From positions 186,001-250,000 of the forward strand of contig NZ_CP053348.1 in NCBI RefSeq assembly GCF_013394595.1: DNA of 64,000 bases, given 5' to 3'. Source of the DNA: Winogradskyella forsetii (GTDB lineage Bacteria; Bacteroidota; Bacteroidia; Flavobacteriales; Flavobacteriaceae). This document shows, piece after piece, positions 40,969 to 50,433 of the stretch. Made by a program: the position numbers and the translations under genes. Within the stretch, counting starts at the first letter, position 1; every line of letters starts with the position of its first letter. The notes under the pieces are model-generated. The model ran no database searches and was not told the origin of the DNA. It saw only the letters and a program-made list of their open reading frames with translations.

Positions 40969-41598
40969 TTAGTTTTGTATAGATAACAAAATGGCTGTGG
41001 CAATCAATTGGATATTGTTAGAATTTGAAATATAGTTGCCTTCATCTTTATTACTCAAAAACCCTAATTCTATAAGTACAGAAGTGCAAACATCAACCGT
41101 TTCTCGAAGTACCTGAAAATTTGCAAACTTGACACCTCTACTTTCATATCCCAATTCTTTATTAAGTGCGGCTTGCACTTGAAAAGCAAACCAAGTAGAA
41201 TCATCTGAATATTTGGATTCTGCATTTGTCACGTAAACTTCAACACCCCTAGCATTCGGATTATCCGAATGATTGCAATGCAACGACAAAAATAAATCAG
41301 CTTTTAGAGCTTTGGCAAGTTTGGTTCTATCTGATAGTGAAATAAGTGTATCGCTGTACCTGGTCAAATAAATATCCAAAGGCTTATCCAACTTGTTATT
41401 TAGCTTCAAAATCGCACTTGCAATATTGAGTACAACATCTTTTTCTAGGATGCCATTTACACCTATCGCACCAGAATCTTTTCCACCGTGTCCAACGTCA
41501 ATTAGTATTCTTTTTTGAATGGCTGTTTCCTGTCCAAAAATGATACACATTTTCAAGAGCAAAATCATAAAACTGACGTTTTTGAGCACTTTTTTCAT
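40969..41598 (-). CDS. N-acetylmuramoyl-L-alanine amidase (Amidase_3)
   Basis: With the ATG at 41598 the protein has 209 residues: a signal-like N-terminus (MKKVLKNVSFMILLLKMC), then an Amidase_3 domain. Zinc-binding features are DVGHGGKDSGAIG, the Glu in ILEKDVVLN, SLHCNHSDNP and the catalytic Glu near the end (LIELGFLSN). It cuts peptide stems from peptidoglycan. It lies divergent to the tra operon, fitting a role in opening the cell wall for the conjugation apparatus. A longer start at 41634 (MEVELLITLK) is possible. Confidence 0.9.
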   Translation of the reverse strand: MKKVLKNVSFMILLLKMCIIFGQETAIQKRILIDVGHGGKDSGAIGVNGILEKDVVLNIASAILKLNNKLDKPLDIYLTRYSDTLISLSDRTKLAKALKADLFLSLHCNHSDNPNARGVEVYVTNAESKYSDDSTWFAFQVQAALNKELGYESRGVKFANFQVLRETVDVCTSVLIELGFLSNKDEGNYISNSNNIQLIATAILLSIQN

Positions 41599-41787
41599 TT
41601 TCAATTTTAGGGTTATTAACAATTCAACTTCCAAAAGTCATAGAATTTGATATCAAATAATAACAAAGGAATTCAAACAAAATCAAATAATATTTTGTTC
41701 ACAAATATTTGATTATCAGGTATTTGTAAATAAATATATGTAAATTTCCAATAACGAAAACAACACAAAAATTTAAACTGTTACGTT

Positions 41788-42075
41788 ATGAAAAAATCAA
41801 TCTATTTGGCAACTTTTTTGTCGTTGCTCTCAACATCACTTTTTGCACAAATTGGGGGAATCGAAGATTCGGTCGATGATGTTTCCAACACCATCCGAAC
41901 CATTTTTCCAATCATATTAGGGGTCATTTTCCTCATCGGTTTCCTGTTTAATGCAGGGCATTTCTTTGGGGAAAATGCTGACCTAAAAAAGGGTATTACC
42001 AGAGTACTTGTATTTGTTTTGATAGCTGGCGCAGTAGTCGGCATCTTCACTTACCTAATTGGAATCGTTGTATAA
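41788..42075 (+). CDS. traE: Conjugative transfer protein TraE (DUF4134)
   Basis: The 95-residue protein has a cleavable signal peptide (LATFLSLLSTSLFAQ), a short soluble part, and two membrane helices (about 38-56 and 69-93). The pattern matches the Bacteroidota TraE/DUF4134 family, comparable to small VirB2/VirB3-type membrane components of type IV secretion. It starts the tra operon; traF follows with a one-base overlap. Confidence 0.9.
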   Translation: MKKSIYLATFLSLLSTSLFAQIGGIEDSVDDVSNTIRTIFPIILGVIFLIGFLFNAGHFFGENADLKKGITRVLVFVLIAGAVVGIFTYLIGIVV

Positions 42076-42353
42076 TGAAGCGGTTCGAGGTCTATAAAAA
42101 CATTAGGAAACGGGCAGTCATTTTTGGCTTCCCCATTTCCCTGTTTGCCTTAATGATAGTTTCCATATTGGCCTCATTGCTCATAGTAATTTTCTCTTTC
42201 AGCTTCGTGATGATTATAGGTATTCTCGTTTTTAACGCTGCGCTCTATGTGGCTTTGACAAGAATTAGCCACAACCCACAGATTTTTCAAACAGCCAACG
42301 CTTTTCCAAAAATTATAAGTAACAAAAGAAATTCAGGTTTTAACTATGAATAA
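42075..42353 (+). CDS. traF: Conjugative transfer protein TraF (DUF4133)
   Basis: The 92-residue protein has two closely spaced hydrophobic helices (about 17-60) and the KRFEVYKNIRKRAVIFGFP start typical of DUF4133/TraF. It is a VirB3-like inner-membrane part of the mating channel. It overlaps both traE (1 bp) and traG (8 bp). Confidence 0.9.
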   Translation: MKRFEVYKNIRKRAVIFGFPISLFALMIVSILASLLIVIFSFSFVMIIGILVFNAALYVALTRISHNPQIFQTANAFPKIISNKRNSGFNYE

Positions 42354-44748
42354 GATTAACCTTTCGGCATATCAGCCCATCGTAGATATTCAGGACAATA
42401 TCGTCTTTGCCAATAATGGCAATGTGGTCTTGTGCTATACAGGGAATCTACCTGAAATTTATTCGCTTTCCGAAAAGGACTTTGAAGATATGCACGGTGC
42501 TTGGTTTCAGGCTTTGAAATCGCTGCCTGTGGGAACTGTGGTTCATAAACAGGATATATACCTGAAGAAATCCTATTCTTCTGAACAGCTTCCGAATAAA
42601 ACATTTTTAGAAAAAGCAACGCACGAGCATTTTAAAGGTCGTGGACATATTGAGCACAAGTGCTATTTGTTTTTCATCTTGACCAAAAACAAAGCGCTCA
42701 ACAATTCAAAATATGTCAATCCCTTTAGAAAAATTTCAAAGGGAATTGTACAGGAACTGGACGATAACATTAAGAGTTTTGTAAACTCTGTAAGCGATTC
42801 TGTTTCCTTTATCAATAATAGCCGAAAGATGGCATTCCTTCCGCTTAAAGCGGAAGGGATTCAGAAACTCACAAATGGCTATTTCAATGGCTTCAACGAA
42901 GGCTTCGATACCGACATTCTATTAGATAAGAAAAGCGTCAATATTGGCGAAAACCATTTTGATGCCCTTGCCATCAATAGCGAACTGTGCTTTGGCGAAA
43001 GTGTACAGAGTAGCAAAACCAATGAGAAATTCACATCTGACGATTTTGTGTTTCATCAAGGGTTTATTGATGGCTTAGGGCTTACGCTTAACGAAAACCA
43101 CATTGTCAATCAGATTTTATATCTCGACGACAAACAAAAGTGGCGCAAGCTGCTCGACAAGAAAGTCGAGGAACTTAACAAGAGTTCCAATTTCGGTTCA
43201 CAGAACAAAGTGGTTTTGGGGAAAATCCAACATATTCTTGACCAAATCAATGCCGATGACAATGCACGGATTATTCGTGGTCATCTCAATATTGTGTATT
43301 GGTCTAAAGAAGCCAAAGACCTAGACAAAATAACTTCAAAAATTAAAACTGAATTTAAGGAACTGGATATTATTCCATACTATCCGAGAGGCGAAGAGCG
43401 CAAGAATTATATATTAAACAGTTACTGCTGTTTTTCGTCCAATTTCTCGAACAACGATTTATATGTTACCGATTTAAAACACGCATTATGCCTATTCATC
43501 AATAATACCAATTACAAATCTGATACTACCGGAATCATCTTCAATGATAGAGAGCATAATATTCCTGTTCTAAAAGATGTTTGGGACGAGCGAAAAAAAC
43601 GTATCAAGGCTCGGAATTTTGCCATTTTCGCACCAACGGGCGAGGGTAAATCCTTTTTAGCCAATAATATTTTACGCCAATACTTTGAAAGTGGTGTTCG
43701 TCTGGTCATTATCGACTTGGGTGGCTCGTACACTAAATTTGCCAAACTATATCCTGAAAAATATACGGTACTTCGGTACGAAAGTGGAAAAAATCTTGGC
43801 ATCAATCCTTTTTATATAAGTGATACAAATGATCTGACACCTGAACGATTGGAAGATTTGTCTGTTTTCCTTTTTGAGCTGTTCGCTTCAGATTTAAAGG
43901 TTACTAAAGCACAGTCGGTTTCAGTCAAAAAAATATTGCGTCATTATTACAATAGCATTTCAGAAAATCATTCGCTCGAAGGATTTTACAATTTTATAGA
44001 AAGGAATCAAGAGGATCTTCTTGACACCCTAAAAATCCATCCCGACTACTTCAACGTTACCAGCTTTTTGCACGTAATGTCCGAATATGTCGGCGATGGT
44101 CTATATAGTTTTCTGTTTGAAGTGAGTGAAGACCAAACCTATAAAATAGAGGACAAACGTTTGATTGTTTTTGAACTCGATGAAGTCAAAGACAATAAGG
44201 AAATCCTGTCCGTAATGTTGAAGCTGATTAAGTCAGCCATCCAAAGAACCATTTGGAAAAATAGGGCTGAAAAAGGTATCATCCTATTTGACGAGTTTGC
44301 CAAGCAACTGAAGTTCGAGAACGTTCTTGAAAGCGTAGAATTCTATTATCAAGCCATCCGTAAACAGAACGGTGCTATTGGTATCATTCTTCAATCCATC
44401 AATCAACTTCCCAACAATTCAACATCTGCAAGCATCCTTGAAAATACACAGGTCATTTACAGCCTTAACAACGAAAAAGGCTATGCCGAATTGGTCAAAC
44501 GCCTTAATCTTTCAAGCCACGATTTAAACCAATTAAAGTCCATCAAAAACAACCTTTCCGGGCCACGGAAGTACACCGAAATGTTCATTAAAATCGGTAG
44601 GGAAAGTAACATCTTCCGTCTTGAAGTTCCGAAGGAAGTCTATGCGGCTTACTTAACCGACGGACAGGAAAACGAAGAAATAATAAAGCTCTACAACGAG
44701 CATCACGATATGGAAAAAGCAATAATTCAATTCACATCTAAAACATAA
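42346..44748 (+). CDS. traG: Conjugative ATPase TraG (VirB4-like)
   Basis: The 800-residue cytoplasmic ATPase powers type IV secretion. Walker A is P430-T-G-E-G-K435-S (APTGEGKSFLANN); the Walker B region is IILFDEFAK near 645. The N-terminal domain (MNKINLSAYQPIVDIQDNIV...) is typical of Bacteroidota TraG. It is the largest tra gene and partly overlaps traF. The coupling-protein function is on a separate gene (57817-59397). Confidence 0.95.
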   Translation: MNKINLSAYQPIVDIQDNIVFANNGNVVLCYTGNLPEIYSLSEKDFEDMHGAWFQALKSLPVGTVVHKQDIYLKKSYSSEQLPNKTFLEKATHEHFKGRGHIEHKCYLFFILTKNKALNNSKYVNPFRKISKGIVQELDDNIKSFVNSVSDSVSFINNSRKMAFLPLKAEGIQKLTNGYFNGFNEGFDTDILLDKKSVNIGENHFDALAINSELCFGESVQSSKTNEKFTSDDFVFHQGFIDGLGLTLNENHIVNQILYLDDKQKWRKLLDKKVEELNKSSNFGSQNKVVLGKIQHILDQINADDNARIIRGHLNIVYWSKEAKDLDKITSKIKTEFKELDIIPYYPRGEERKNYILNSYCCFSSNFSNNDLYVTDLKHALCLFINNTNYKSDTTGIIFNDREHNIPVLKDVWDERKKRIKARNFAIFAPTGEGKSFLANNILRQYFESGVRLVIIDLGGSYTKFAKLYPEKYTVLRYESGKNLGINPFYISDTNDLTPERLEDLSVFLFELFASDLKVTKAQSVSVKKILRHYYNSISENHSLEGFYNFIERNQEDLLDTLKIHPDYFNVTSFLHVMSEYVGDGLYSFLFEVSEDQTYKIEDKRLIVFELDEVKDNKEILSVMLKLIKSAIQRTIWKNRAEKGIILFDEFAKQLKFENVLESVEFYYQAIRKQNGAIGIILQSINQLPNNSTSASILENTQVIYSLNNEKGYAELVKRLNLSSHDLNQLKSIKNNLSGPRKYTEMFIKIGRESNIFRLEVPKEVYAAYLTDGQENEEIIKLYNEHHDMEKAIIQFTSKT

Positions 44749-44752
44749 CATT

Positions 44753-45334
44753 ATGAAGACAAAATTCAAAATTTTAGTAATGACAGTAGCATTGACCTTA
44801 TTTATGTCGGGCAACGCTACTGCCCAAGGAATGCCCACTTATGACAATACCAATTTTATCAGCTTGGTAAAACAACTGATTGAATCGGGTAAACAGACTG
44901 CTCAAATGATTAAGTCTGTAAAATTCTTAAAAGATGCAAAAGAGGCCATCGAAAAGGTTTCAAATGTGGTTCAGCAACTTAGAGCAGTTCAAGAAATTGC
45001 AGACAACAATCAACGCCTTATTCAGGTAATGCAAAATGATTTACAGGACATTTTAAACTCGCCTTATATAAAGCCAGATGAAGTAAGCAGGGTTATGGAA
45101 TCGTTTGATGCTATAGTTCAAAATTCATTGGACACGGTAGATTTTATTGATGAAGTTCTATCAAGCGACTATCTAAAAATGAGCGATGCAGAGCGTGCCG
45201 CAATTTTGAAAGAAAAAGAACTGGAATCAAAGCAAATGGTTTCTACCATCACTACAAAAACGAAACGCTATCGTGATATCATTTCATTCAGAAAAATGCA
45301 GGATAAAGTAAATAACCGCGAAACAGGATATTAA
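44753..45334 (+). CDS. traI: Conjugative transfer protein TraI (DUF4141)
   Basis: The 193-residue protein has a signal peptide (ILVMTVALTLFMSGNATAQG) and then a helical, coiled-coil-prone body (LVKQLIESGKQTAQMIKSVKFL..., IEKVSNVVQQLRAVQEIADNNQ). It matches the DUF4141/TraI pattern of Bacteroidota ICEs, with VirB5-like position in the operon. It begins 4 bp after traG and ends 2 bp before traJ. Confidence 0.85.
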   Translation: MKTKFKILVMTVALTLFMSGNATAQGMPTYDNTNFISLVKQLIESGKQTAQMIKSVKFLKDAKEAIEKVSNVVQQLRAVQEIADNNQRLIQVMQNDLQDILNSPYIKPDEVSRVMESFDAIVQNSLDTVDFIDEVLSSDYLKMSDAERAAILKEKELESKQMVSTITTKTKRYRDIISFRKMQDKVNNRETGY

Positions 45335-45336
45335 AA

Positions 45337-46179
45337 ATGACCGCAACCATACTTTTAGGAATTGGATTGGAATATATCGATACGGTATTTCAGACCATTC
45401 AGAACAGTAGCTTCTCGCAATATACTATTGCCGGAATGAAAACGCTTGCTGTCCTGTTCTTTCTGGTCAACATCCTTAAAAAGTACAATGAAGGTATTGC
45501 GGACAAAGACGGGTACACTTGGGGATTGAGTCCTGGTGAACTGGCAAAGAATTTTGCTATTGTTATTCTGGTCATATTCTCAACGCAGGTATTAGGGTTT
45601 TTCGATGGAATTTTAGTGGCCATCGAAAGTCAATATCGAGGGACTGCACCTGCATTATTGCCATTACAGATGCAGGATATTCCGTTAGAGGAAGATGTAA
45701 GTCTTTTTGATGCTGCGAGTTCAGCAATGACGCTTTTGTATGAGGCCTTGGTAACACCCTTATATGGGTTCAAGATATTAGCTTTCATTTTAAGTACAAT
45801 ACTCTGGATATTGGATTTGTTCATCTATCCGCTATTCTTGGCAGAGCGTTTTTTCCTTTTGGGGATAATGCAAGCGTTCTTCCCTTTGGTCATTAGCCTT
45901 GCAGTATTTGAAAAATTCCGTTCACTTGCTTATACATTCTTCAAGTTGTATGCTGCTGTATATATGTTAGTGCCGGCATTCTTTTTAGTCAATGTATTTG
46001 TTAACGCTATTTATACGGAAATCAACACCAATTTTTGGGTTAACTTATTTGGTACCGATACAGGTCAAGGCTTTTTTGCGCCTGTGGTTCAATTAGGTTC
46101 TGTTGCATTTATTGTTTTCCTGAAATTCAAATTGTACAAACGAGCAACGTCCTTTACACTCCGATTGTTTACTGCCTAA
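45337..46179 (+). CDS. traJ: Conjugative transfer protein TraJ (VirB6-like)
   Basis: The 280-residue polytopic membrane protein has about six to seven helices, including FAIVILVIFSTQVLGFFDGI and LFIYPLFLAERFFLLGIMQAFFPLVI. It is VirB6-like, forming the inner-membrane channel platform. Position between TraI and TraK is the standard one. Confidence 0.9.
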   Translation: MTATILLGIGLEYIDTVFQTIQNSSFSQYTIAGMKTLAVLFFLVNILKKYNEGIADKDGYTWGLSPGELAKNFAIVILVIFSTQVLGFFDGILVAIESQYRGTAPALLPLQMQDIPLEEDVSLFDAASSAMTLLYEALVTPLYGFKILAFILSTILWILDLFIYPLFLAERFFLLGIMQAFFPLVISLAVFEKFRSLAYTFFKLYAAVYMLVPAFFLVNVFVNAIYTEINTNFWVNLFGTDTGQGFFAPVVQLGSVAFIVFLKFKLYKRATSFTLRLFTA

Positions 46180-46199
46180 GGCAGATTAAAAATAAGAAT

Positions 46200-46814
46200 A
46201 TGAAAACACCATACAAGAATATTTATAACGTCCTAAAATTGAATCGGTTTATCGTTTTGGCAGTTGTTGTCTGTGCCTTACTGTCCAGTACCTTTTCAGT
46301 TTGGATGGTATTCAATACAAATCAAAAAGCGCTCAATAGTGCTTTTGCCATCAATACAGATGGCAGTATAATTCCCCTGAAGCTCGTAACTCAAAAAGAG
46401 AATTTTAGAGTCGAAGCTCTGGCACATTTAGAACTGTTCCACAACTACTTCTATAACATCGATGCCAGTAACTATGAAAGGAATTTGGAAAAAGCACTTT
46501 GGTTAGGCAATAGTTCTGTGGACAATCTTTACCGCCAGAAAAAAGCCGATGGTGTTTACAACAGGTTGCTTCAGTATTCATTGGTTCAAAAAGTATTGAG
46601 TATTGACTCAAGGATAAACGAAAATAATGGCTCGTATAGTTTTACAACCACCACCATTTTTGAAATTAACAGAGGTTCAATAATTGACACCTACGAACTG
46701 TTTTCAACTGGAAACCTGATTATGGTTGACCGAAACTTTCCCAACAATCCGCACGGACTTCTAATTACAAATTACTTCGAAAACACTTTAAAAAAACTGA
46801 ATGATGATAGTTGA
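46200..46814 (+). CDS. traK: Conjugative transfer protein TraK (VirB8-like)
   Basis: The 204-residue protein has one N-terminal membrane helix (about 18-38, FIVLAVVVCALLSSTFSVWMVF) and a periplasmic NTF2-like domain. Hallmarks are ALAHLELFHNYFYNIDASNYERNLEKALWLG and the C-terminal RNFPNNPHGLLITNY. It is the VirB8-like scaffold of the channel. Confidence 0.9.
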   Translation: MKTPYKNIYNVLKLNRFIVLAVVVCALLSSTFSVWMVFNTNQKALNSAFAINTDGSIIPLKLVTQKENFRVEALAHLELFHNYFYNIDASNYERNLEKALWLGNSSVDNLYRQKKADGVYNRLLQYSLVQKVLSIDSRINENNGSYSFTTTTIFEINRGSIIDTYELFSTGNLIMVDRNFPNNPHGLLITNYFENTLKKLNDDS

Positions 46815-46845
46815 GCCGAAAATCGGCATTTAAAAAACCAAGATT

Positions 46846-47775
46846 ATGAAAGTAGAAAAGAACAAAATAGTATTTGCAACAGTATTGGCGGTGATTTTCA
46901 TATTCCTTATTTCCTATTCCGTAATGGTAATGGGCGATGATGATAGCGAGAACGAAAGCCTACAACAAACATTAATTCCCGATTTAGAGGAAAACCAAAA
47001 AGAGTACGATTCTAAACTGGATGCCATCAATGATTTAAAGGAAGTGCGTGAAAATAACGCACCCAGCATCTATGATGAAAAGCTTATAGACTCGTTGGGC
47101 TTTTACGACCCAGATTTGCCCGAACGTGAAAAAGAACGTATTGTGGATAGTATTTACGATGCTGGCAAAATTCGATATTCTGAAAAACGCTATCAAAATC
47201 TGGGACAGAGAAAAGTTGCTCAAAAAAGCACAAAACAAATCGATTCATCAGAAATCAAACGAGAACAAAAAATTGAAGCCAAAGAATTAGGCTTAGAACA
47301 TCAATTGTTCTTTGCCGCATCGCCAAAACCCAACGAGTTTTCAATCATCGGTAATACTGATGAAACAATTTACGTAGTAGTAGATGGCGACCAAATAGTC
47401 AAAGCGAATACCAGATTACGAATGCGCCTTACCAAACCTGCAATAATAAATGGTAAGCAGATGCCGAATAACACACCAATTTTTGGGTTTATCAGCTTTC
47501 AGCCCAATCGAGCTTTAATTGAAATTGAAAATATAAAGCACCATCCTACTAAACTCAAAGCATTCGATTTGTCAGATGGTAGTGAGGGCATTTATGTCGA
47601 GAACAATTTTCGAGCTGAAGCCACCACCGAAGTCTTGGACGATATTATTGGCGATATCAACATTCCCACCGTACCACAAGTTGGTGGTATATCCAAAGTA
47701 CTCAGACGTAACAACCGAAACGTAAAAGTTACGGTATTGAATAATTATAAATTAATTCTAAAACCTAAATTATGA
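46846..47775 (+). CDS. traM: Conjugative transfer protein TraM (VirB10-like)
   Basis: The 309-residue protein has an N-terminal membrane helix (about 7-28), a charged Glu/Lys-rich periplasmic stretch, and a C-terminal domain (TRLRMRLTKPAIINGKQMPNNTPIFGFISFQPNRALIEI). The layout resembles VirB10, linking inner and outer membranes. The family pattern is standard Bacteroidota TraM, somewhat short of the ~400-residue CTnDOT protein. Confidence 0.88.
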   Translation: MKVEKNKIVFATVLAVIFIFLISYSVMVMGDDDSENESLQQTLIPDLEENQKEYDSKLDAINDLKEVRENNAPSIYDEKLIDSLGFYDPDLPEREKERIVDSIYDAGKIRYSEKRYQNLGQRKVAQKSTKQIDSSEIKREQKIEAKELGLEHQLFFAASPKPNEFSIIGNTDETIYVVVDGDQIVKANTRLRMRLTKPAIINGKQMPNNTPIFGFISFQPNRALIEIENIKHHPTKLKAFDLSDGSEGIYVENNFRAEATTEVLDDIIGDINIPTVPQVGGISKVLRRNNRNVKVTVLNNYKLILKPKL

Positions 47776-47806
47776 GCCCATAATGGGCATTTAAAAACAC
47801 ACTCTT

Positions 47807-48640
47807 ATGAAAAAGTATATCATAATTTCCACTCTTGTTTTAAGTTTCGCTTTCGCGAAAGCGCAAACAACTACAGTCCTCGATACCATATATGCCAACG
47901 ACACCAAAAACGTTGCATTATTCTTCCCTGAACCTATTCGGCAAGGTATAACCGGTTCAGATAATTTTGTTTTTACCTACAACCGTGAAAAAGAACAGTA
48001 TTTTGGACTTCTTCAAGCAAAGCCTGGCAAAGAAAGTAATCTACTGGTAGTCAATAGAAATGGTTCAATTTTTTCGTATATTGTAAGATATAAAAAACAG
48101 CTATCTAAGCTCAATTATTTCATTCCGTTATCTAATAGTATAGGGAATGAGAAACCGATTAAGGTCGATTCGATTCTTGCTGAATCCTCTGAAGAACGTG
48201 TAGATAATAGAACGTATTACTACCAAAAATTCTGCTCGTATCTTCTTAACAGAAACCAGCGTATAGGTCGAATTAAAAAGCGAAATGAAGGTATCGTTTT
48301 GAGTGTTGAGAATATTGTTTTTGATAAGAAAGAACTCTACTTCGTTATCCAGATTGAGAATAATTCTACTTTGGATTACGATTTGAATTTCTTGAACCTT
48401 TCGATTGAAACAAGACAAAAAGGGAAAAGAAAATCGTTACAACGCCTGTATCAAGAACCAACGTACAAACACAATCTGCCTTCAAAAATTGCAAAAAGTG
48501 AGACGGTTCGCTTCGTTTATGTATTGCCCAAATTTTCATTATCTAATGACCGTAGGGCGATTTTAGAATTGAACGAGAAAGATGGCGAACGCAATATAGA
48601 AATGAAAATATCACATAGATATATCAATAACCCAAATTAA
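47807..48640 (+). CDS. traN: Conjugative transfer protein TraN (VirB9-like, DUF4138)
   Basis: The 277-residue protein has a signal peptide ending in SFAFAKAQ, then a beta-rich body (IYANDTKNVALFFPEPIRQGITGSDNFVFTYNREKEQYFGLLQAKPG). It is the VirB9-like outer-membrane-associated protein of the channel. The codons for the signal end contain the palindrome CGCTTTCGCGAAAGCG (47848-47863), which recurs elsewhere in the ICE. A conserved end (ELNEKDGERNIEMKISHRYI) supports the family. Confidence 0.9.
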   Translation: MKKYIIISTLVLSFAFAKAQTTTVLDTIYANDTKNVALFFPEPIRQGITGSDNFVFTYNREKEQYFGLLQAKPGKESNLLVVNRNGSIFSYIVRYKKQLSKLNYFIPLSNSIGNEKPIKVDSILAESSEERVDNRTYYYQKFCSYLLNRNQRIGRIKKRNEGIVLSVENIVFDKKELYFVIQIENNSTLDYDLNFLNLSIETRQKGKRKSLQRLYQEPTYKHNLPSKIAKSETVRFVYVLPKFSLSNDRRAILELNEKDGERNIEMKISHRYINNPN

Positions 48641-48646
48641 AATATT

Positions 48647-49018
48647 ATGAAAAAAATTATTGTTTTCTCACTCGTACTGTTGTTCCTTTCTTGTGCCGAT
48701 TCTGATACTAAAGTTTCTGGGCCAAGTGCTACAGCCCAGATTGTTATTGAAAGCTTTTATGAAAAGGATGAGGAAGCTTTAAAAGCCAACTCAACACCAC
48801 AGGCATATTCTAATTATATGAATACTATAAATATGTTTAATGCGACGGTAAAGGATGATTCAAACTTTACTGTTTTGCAGGATACCATTATGGGTGATGT
48901 GGCTTGGGTAAAATATACGACAGCCTATGATAAGACACCAGGCCTTTTTAAACTGGTTAAGCAAAATGGCAAGTGGCTGGCGGATGCGAGAGGCTCAAAG
49001 GACAAATCTCCTTTTTAA
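48647..49018 (+). CDS. Lipoprotein behind TraN (DUF4878/NTF2-like)
   Basis: The 123-residue protein has a lipobox LLFLSC (Cys16) and an NTF2-like body (GPSATAQIVIESFYEKDEEALKANSTPQAYSNYMNT; DVAWVKYTTAYDK). It closes the tra operon 6 bp after traN. Its presence as the last gene may replace TraO/TraQ functions or give exclusion-type surface activity; this is speculation. Confidence 0.65.
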   Translation: MKKIIVFSLVLLFLSCADSDTKVSGPSATAQIVIESFYEKDEEALKANSTPQAYSNYMNTINMFNATVKDDSNFTVLQDTIMGDVAWVKYTTAYDKTPGLFKLVKQNGKWLADARGSKDKSPF

Positions 49019-49026
49019 AAGGACTT

Positions 49027-50397
49027 TTACTGATTGTTTTTGAGATTAATTTCCCAATAGCCTTGCGTGCCACCGTGACGTATTAAAAAGCCTTTAGTTT
49101 TTAGTGCGTTTATATGTTTGCCCACAGGGGATTCATTGATACCTAAAGCTTCAGCTATTTCAGTATAAGTAATAGTAGTATTGGTTGCAATAAGTTTAAG
49201 CACTTCTTTTTGTCTTCTAGTTAGAGCTTCAGTTGAATCAATTACACCACCTATTGCACCACCTATTACACCACCTTCTTGACCACCCTTTACACCACCT
49301 GTTTGACCACCTTCTTCAACAACAGCTTCTTTAGCAATAAAAGTCATTCTAAGAAAGTTATCTGAAAAACTAAAACTCTCTTTTCCGTAGTGTTCTAAAA
49401 TACGAGGAATGCCAGAACCTAATTGTTCAACCAGTTCTAAATCTTTAAAAATTCGCATCAGTTCCTTGTTTCGTGGGACTGAAAAGCCTTCAAAAAATTC
49501 TTGCTTGCTCAATCCTTCCGGAAGACCACCAGCCGATGTGATTTCGATTCTATCGGTAAAGATTTCAAACTTTGGGGTAATCTCATTTGTGTAATCATTA
49601 TGCACAAACGCATTTATGATGGCTTCACGCAAGGCGATGGGATGCCAAAGATTGGCTTGTTGTCTTTCTTTGGCTGTAATTTTTGTGGTTGTTCTGTTCT
49701 CGACCGCAATTTTATCTATCACTTGTTTGGTAGCCTTAACCAAACATTCGTGACCGTATTCGTTGCTTTCTATTAAGTCTGTTCTGGTTATACCCGAATA
49801 TTTAGCGACTTTAATTGATGTGTTATTCTTATCTGCCAAGAGATAGCCGGCATAATTAAAAGCACCATCTTCAGTAAGTAGTTCCAAGTTCTTGGCAAAT
49901 GGTTTACCAAGGGTGTACCCAGATTCTTCGTAGTAAATTTTTAGCTGTCCGAAGCCTAAATCCTGCCGTCCTGCTTTAATCTTGCTGATGGAATTTCGGG
50001 TACGTTTGGCAAAGAGCTCGTCAATCATTTTTTGTGGCATCGGTTCAGCTGCTGAACCTAAACGAATAAAACAGCCCTTTTCGCTCATCCCGTATTTTTT
50101 AAGATGATATGGTTTTTCTGGACCGCTGGCCACTATGATTTTTAGAATGTTCTTACTATTCCTTTCCTCACTCACAATATCAAACAGACCAAGGGCGGAA
50201 GGGCGGATGTTGTTTTTTAATCTATCCTTAATCTTTAACTGGTCGCTATCAGAATCTGCCAATCCGTAAGTATTTCCATCCTTATCGATGCCAATATATA
50301 TAATGCCACCTTCGCGATAGTTTAGAAAAGCGATGACCTCTTTTTCAAGTCCATCAGACAATTCTCGTTTGTATTCTATGCGGTTTGTTTCGGTCAT
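49027..50397 (-). CDS. AlbA_2-domain protein with C-terminal ATPase and winged helix
   Basis: The 456-residue protein starts with an AlbA_2 domain (about 1-130; YKRELSDGLEKEVIAFLNYREGGIIYIGID). The middle carries the HATPase_c_4 part (ALREAIINAFVHNDYT; ITSAGGLPEGLSKQEF). After a Gly-rich tract (about 372-395; GGQTGG, GGVIGGAIGG repeats) comes a winged helix (TRRQKEVLKLIATNTTITYTEIAEALGINESPVGKHINALKTKGF). It is annotated elsewhere as an ATP-binding regulator. It converges on the tra operon end and is the first gene of the defence-like cargo. Genuine role is unknown. Confidence 0.85.
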   Translation of the reverse strand: MTETNRIEYKRELSDGLEKEVIAFLNYREGGIIYIGIDKDGNTYGLADSDSDQLKIKDRLKNNIRPSALGLFDIVSEERNSKNILKIIVASGPEKPYHLKKYGMSEKGCFIRLGSAAEPMPQKMIDELFAKRTRNSISKIKAGRQDLGFGQLKIYYEESGYTLGKPFAKNLELLTEDGAFNYAGYLLADKNNTSIKVAKYSGITRTDLIESNEYGHECLVKATKQVIDKIAVENRTTTKITAKERQQANLWHPIALREAIINAFVHNDYTNEITPKFEIFTDRIEITSAGGLPEGLSKQEFFEGFSVPRNKELMRIFKDLELVEQLGSGIPRILEHYGKESFSFSDNFLRMTFIAKEAVVEEGGQTGGVKGGQEGGVIGGAIGGVIDSTEALTRRQKEVLKLIATNTTITYTEIAEALGINESPVGKHINALKTKGFLIRHGGTQGYWEINLKNNQ

Positions 50398-50433
50398 TAA
50401 TTAAATAAATTGGCAATTTGGAAATAAAGATAA

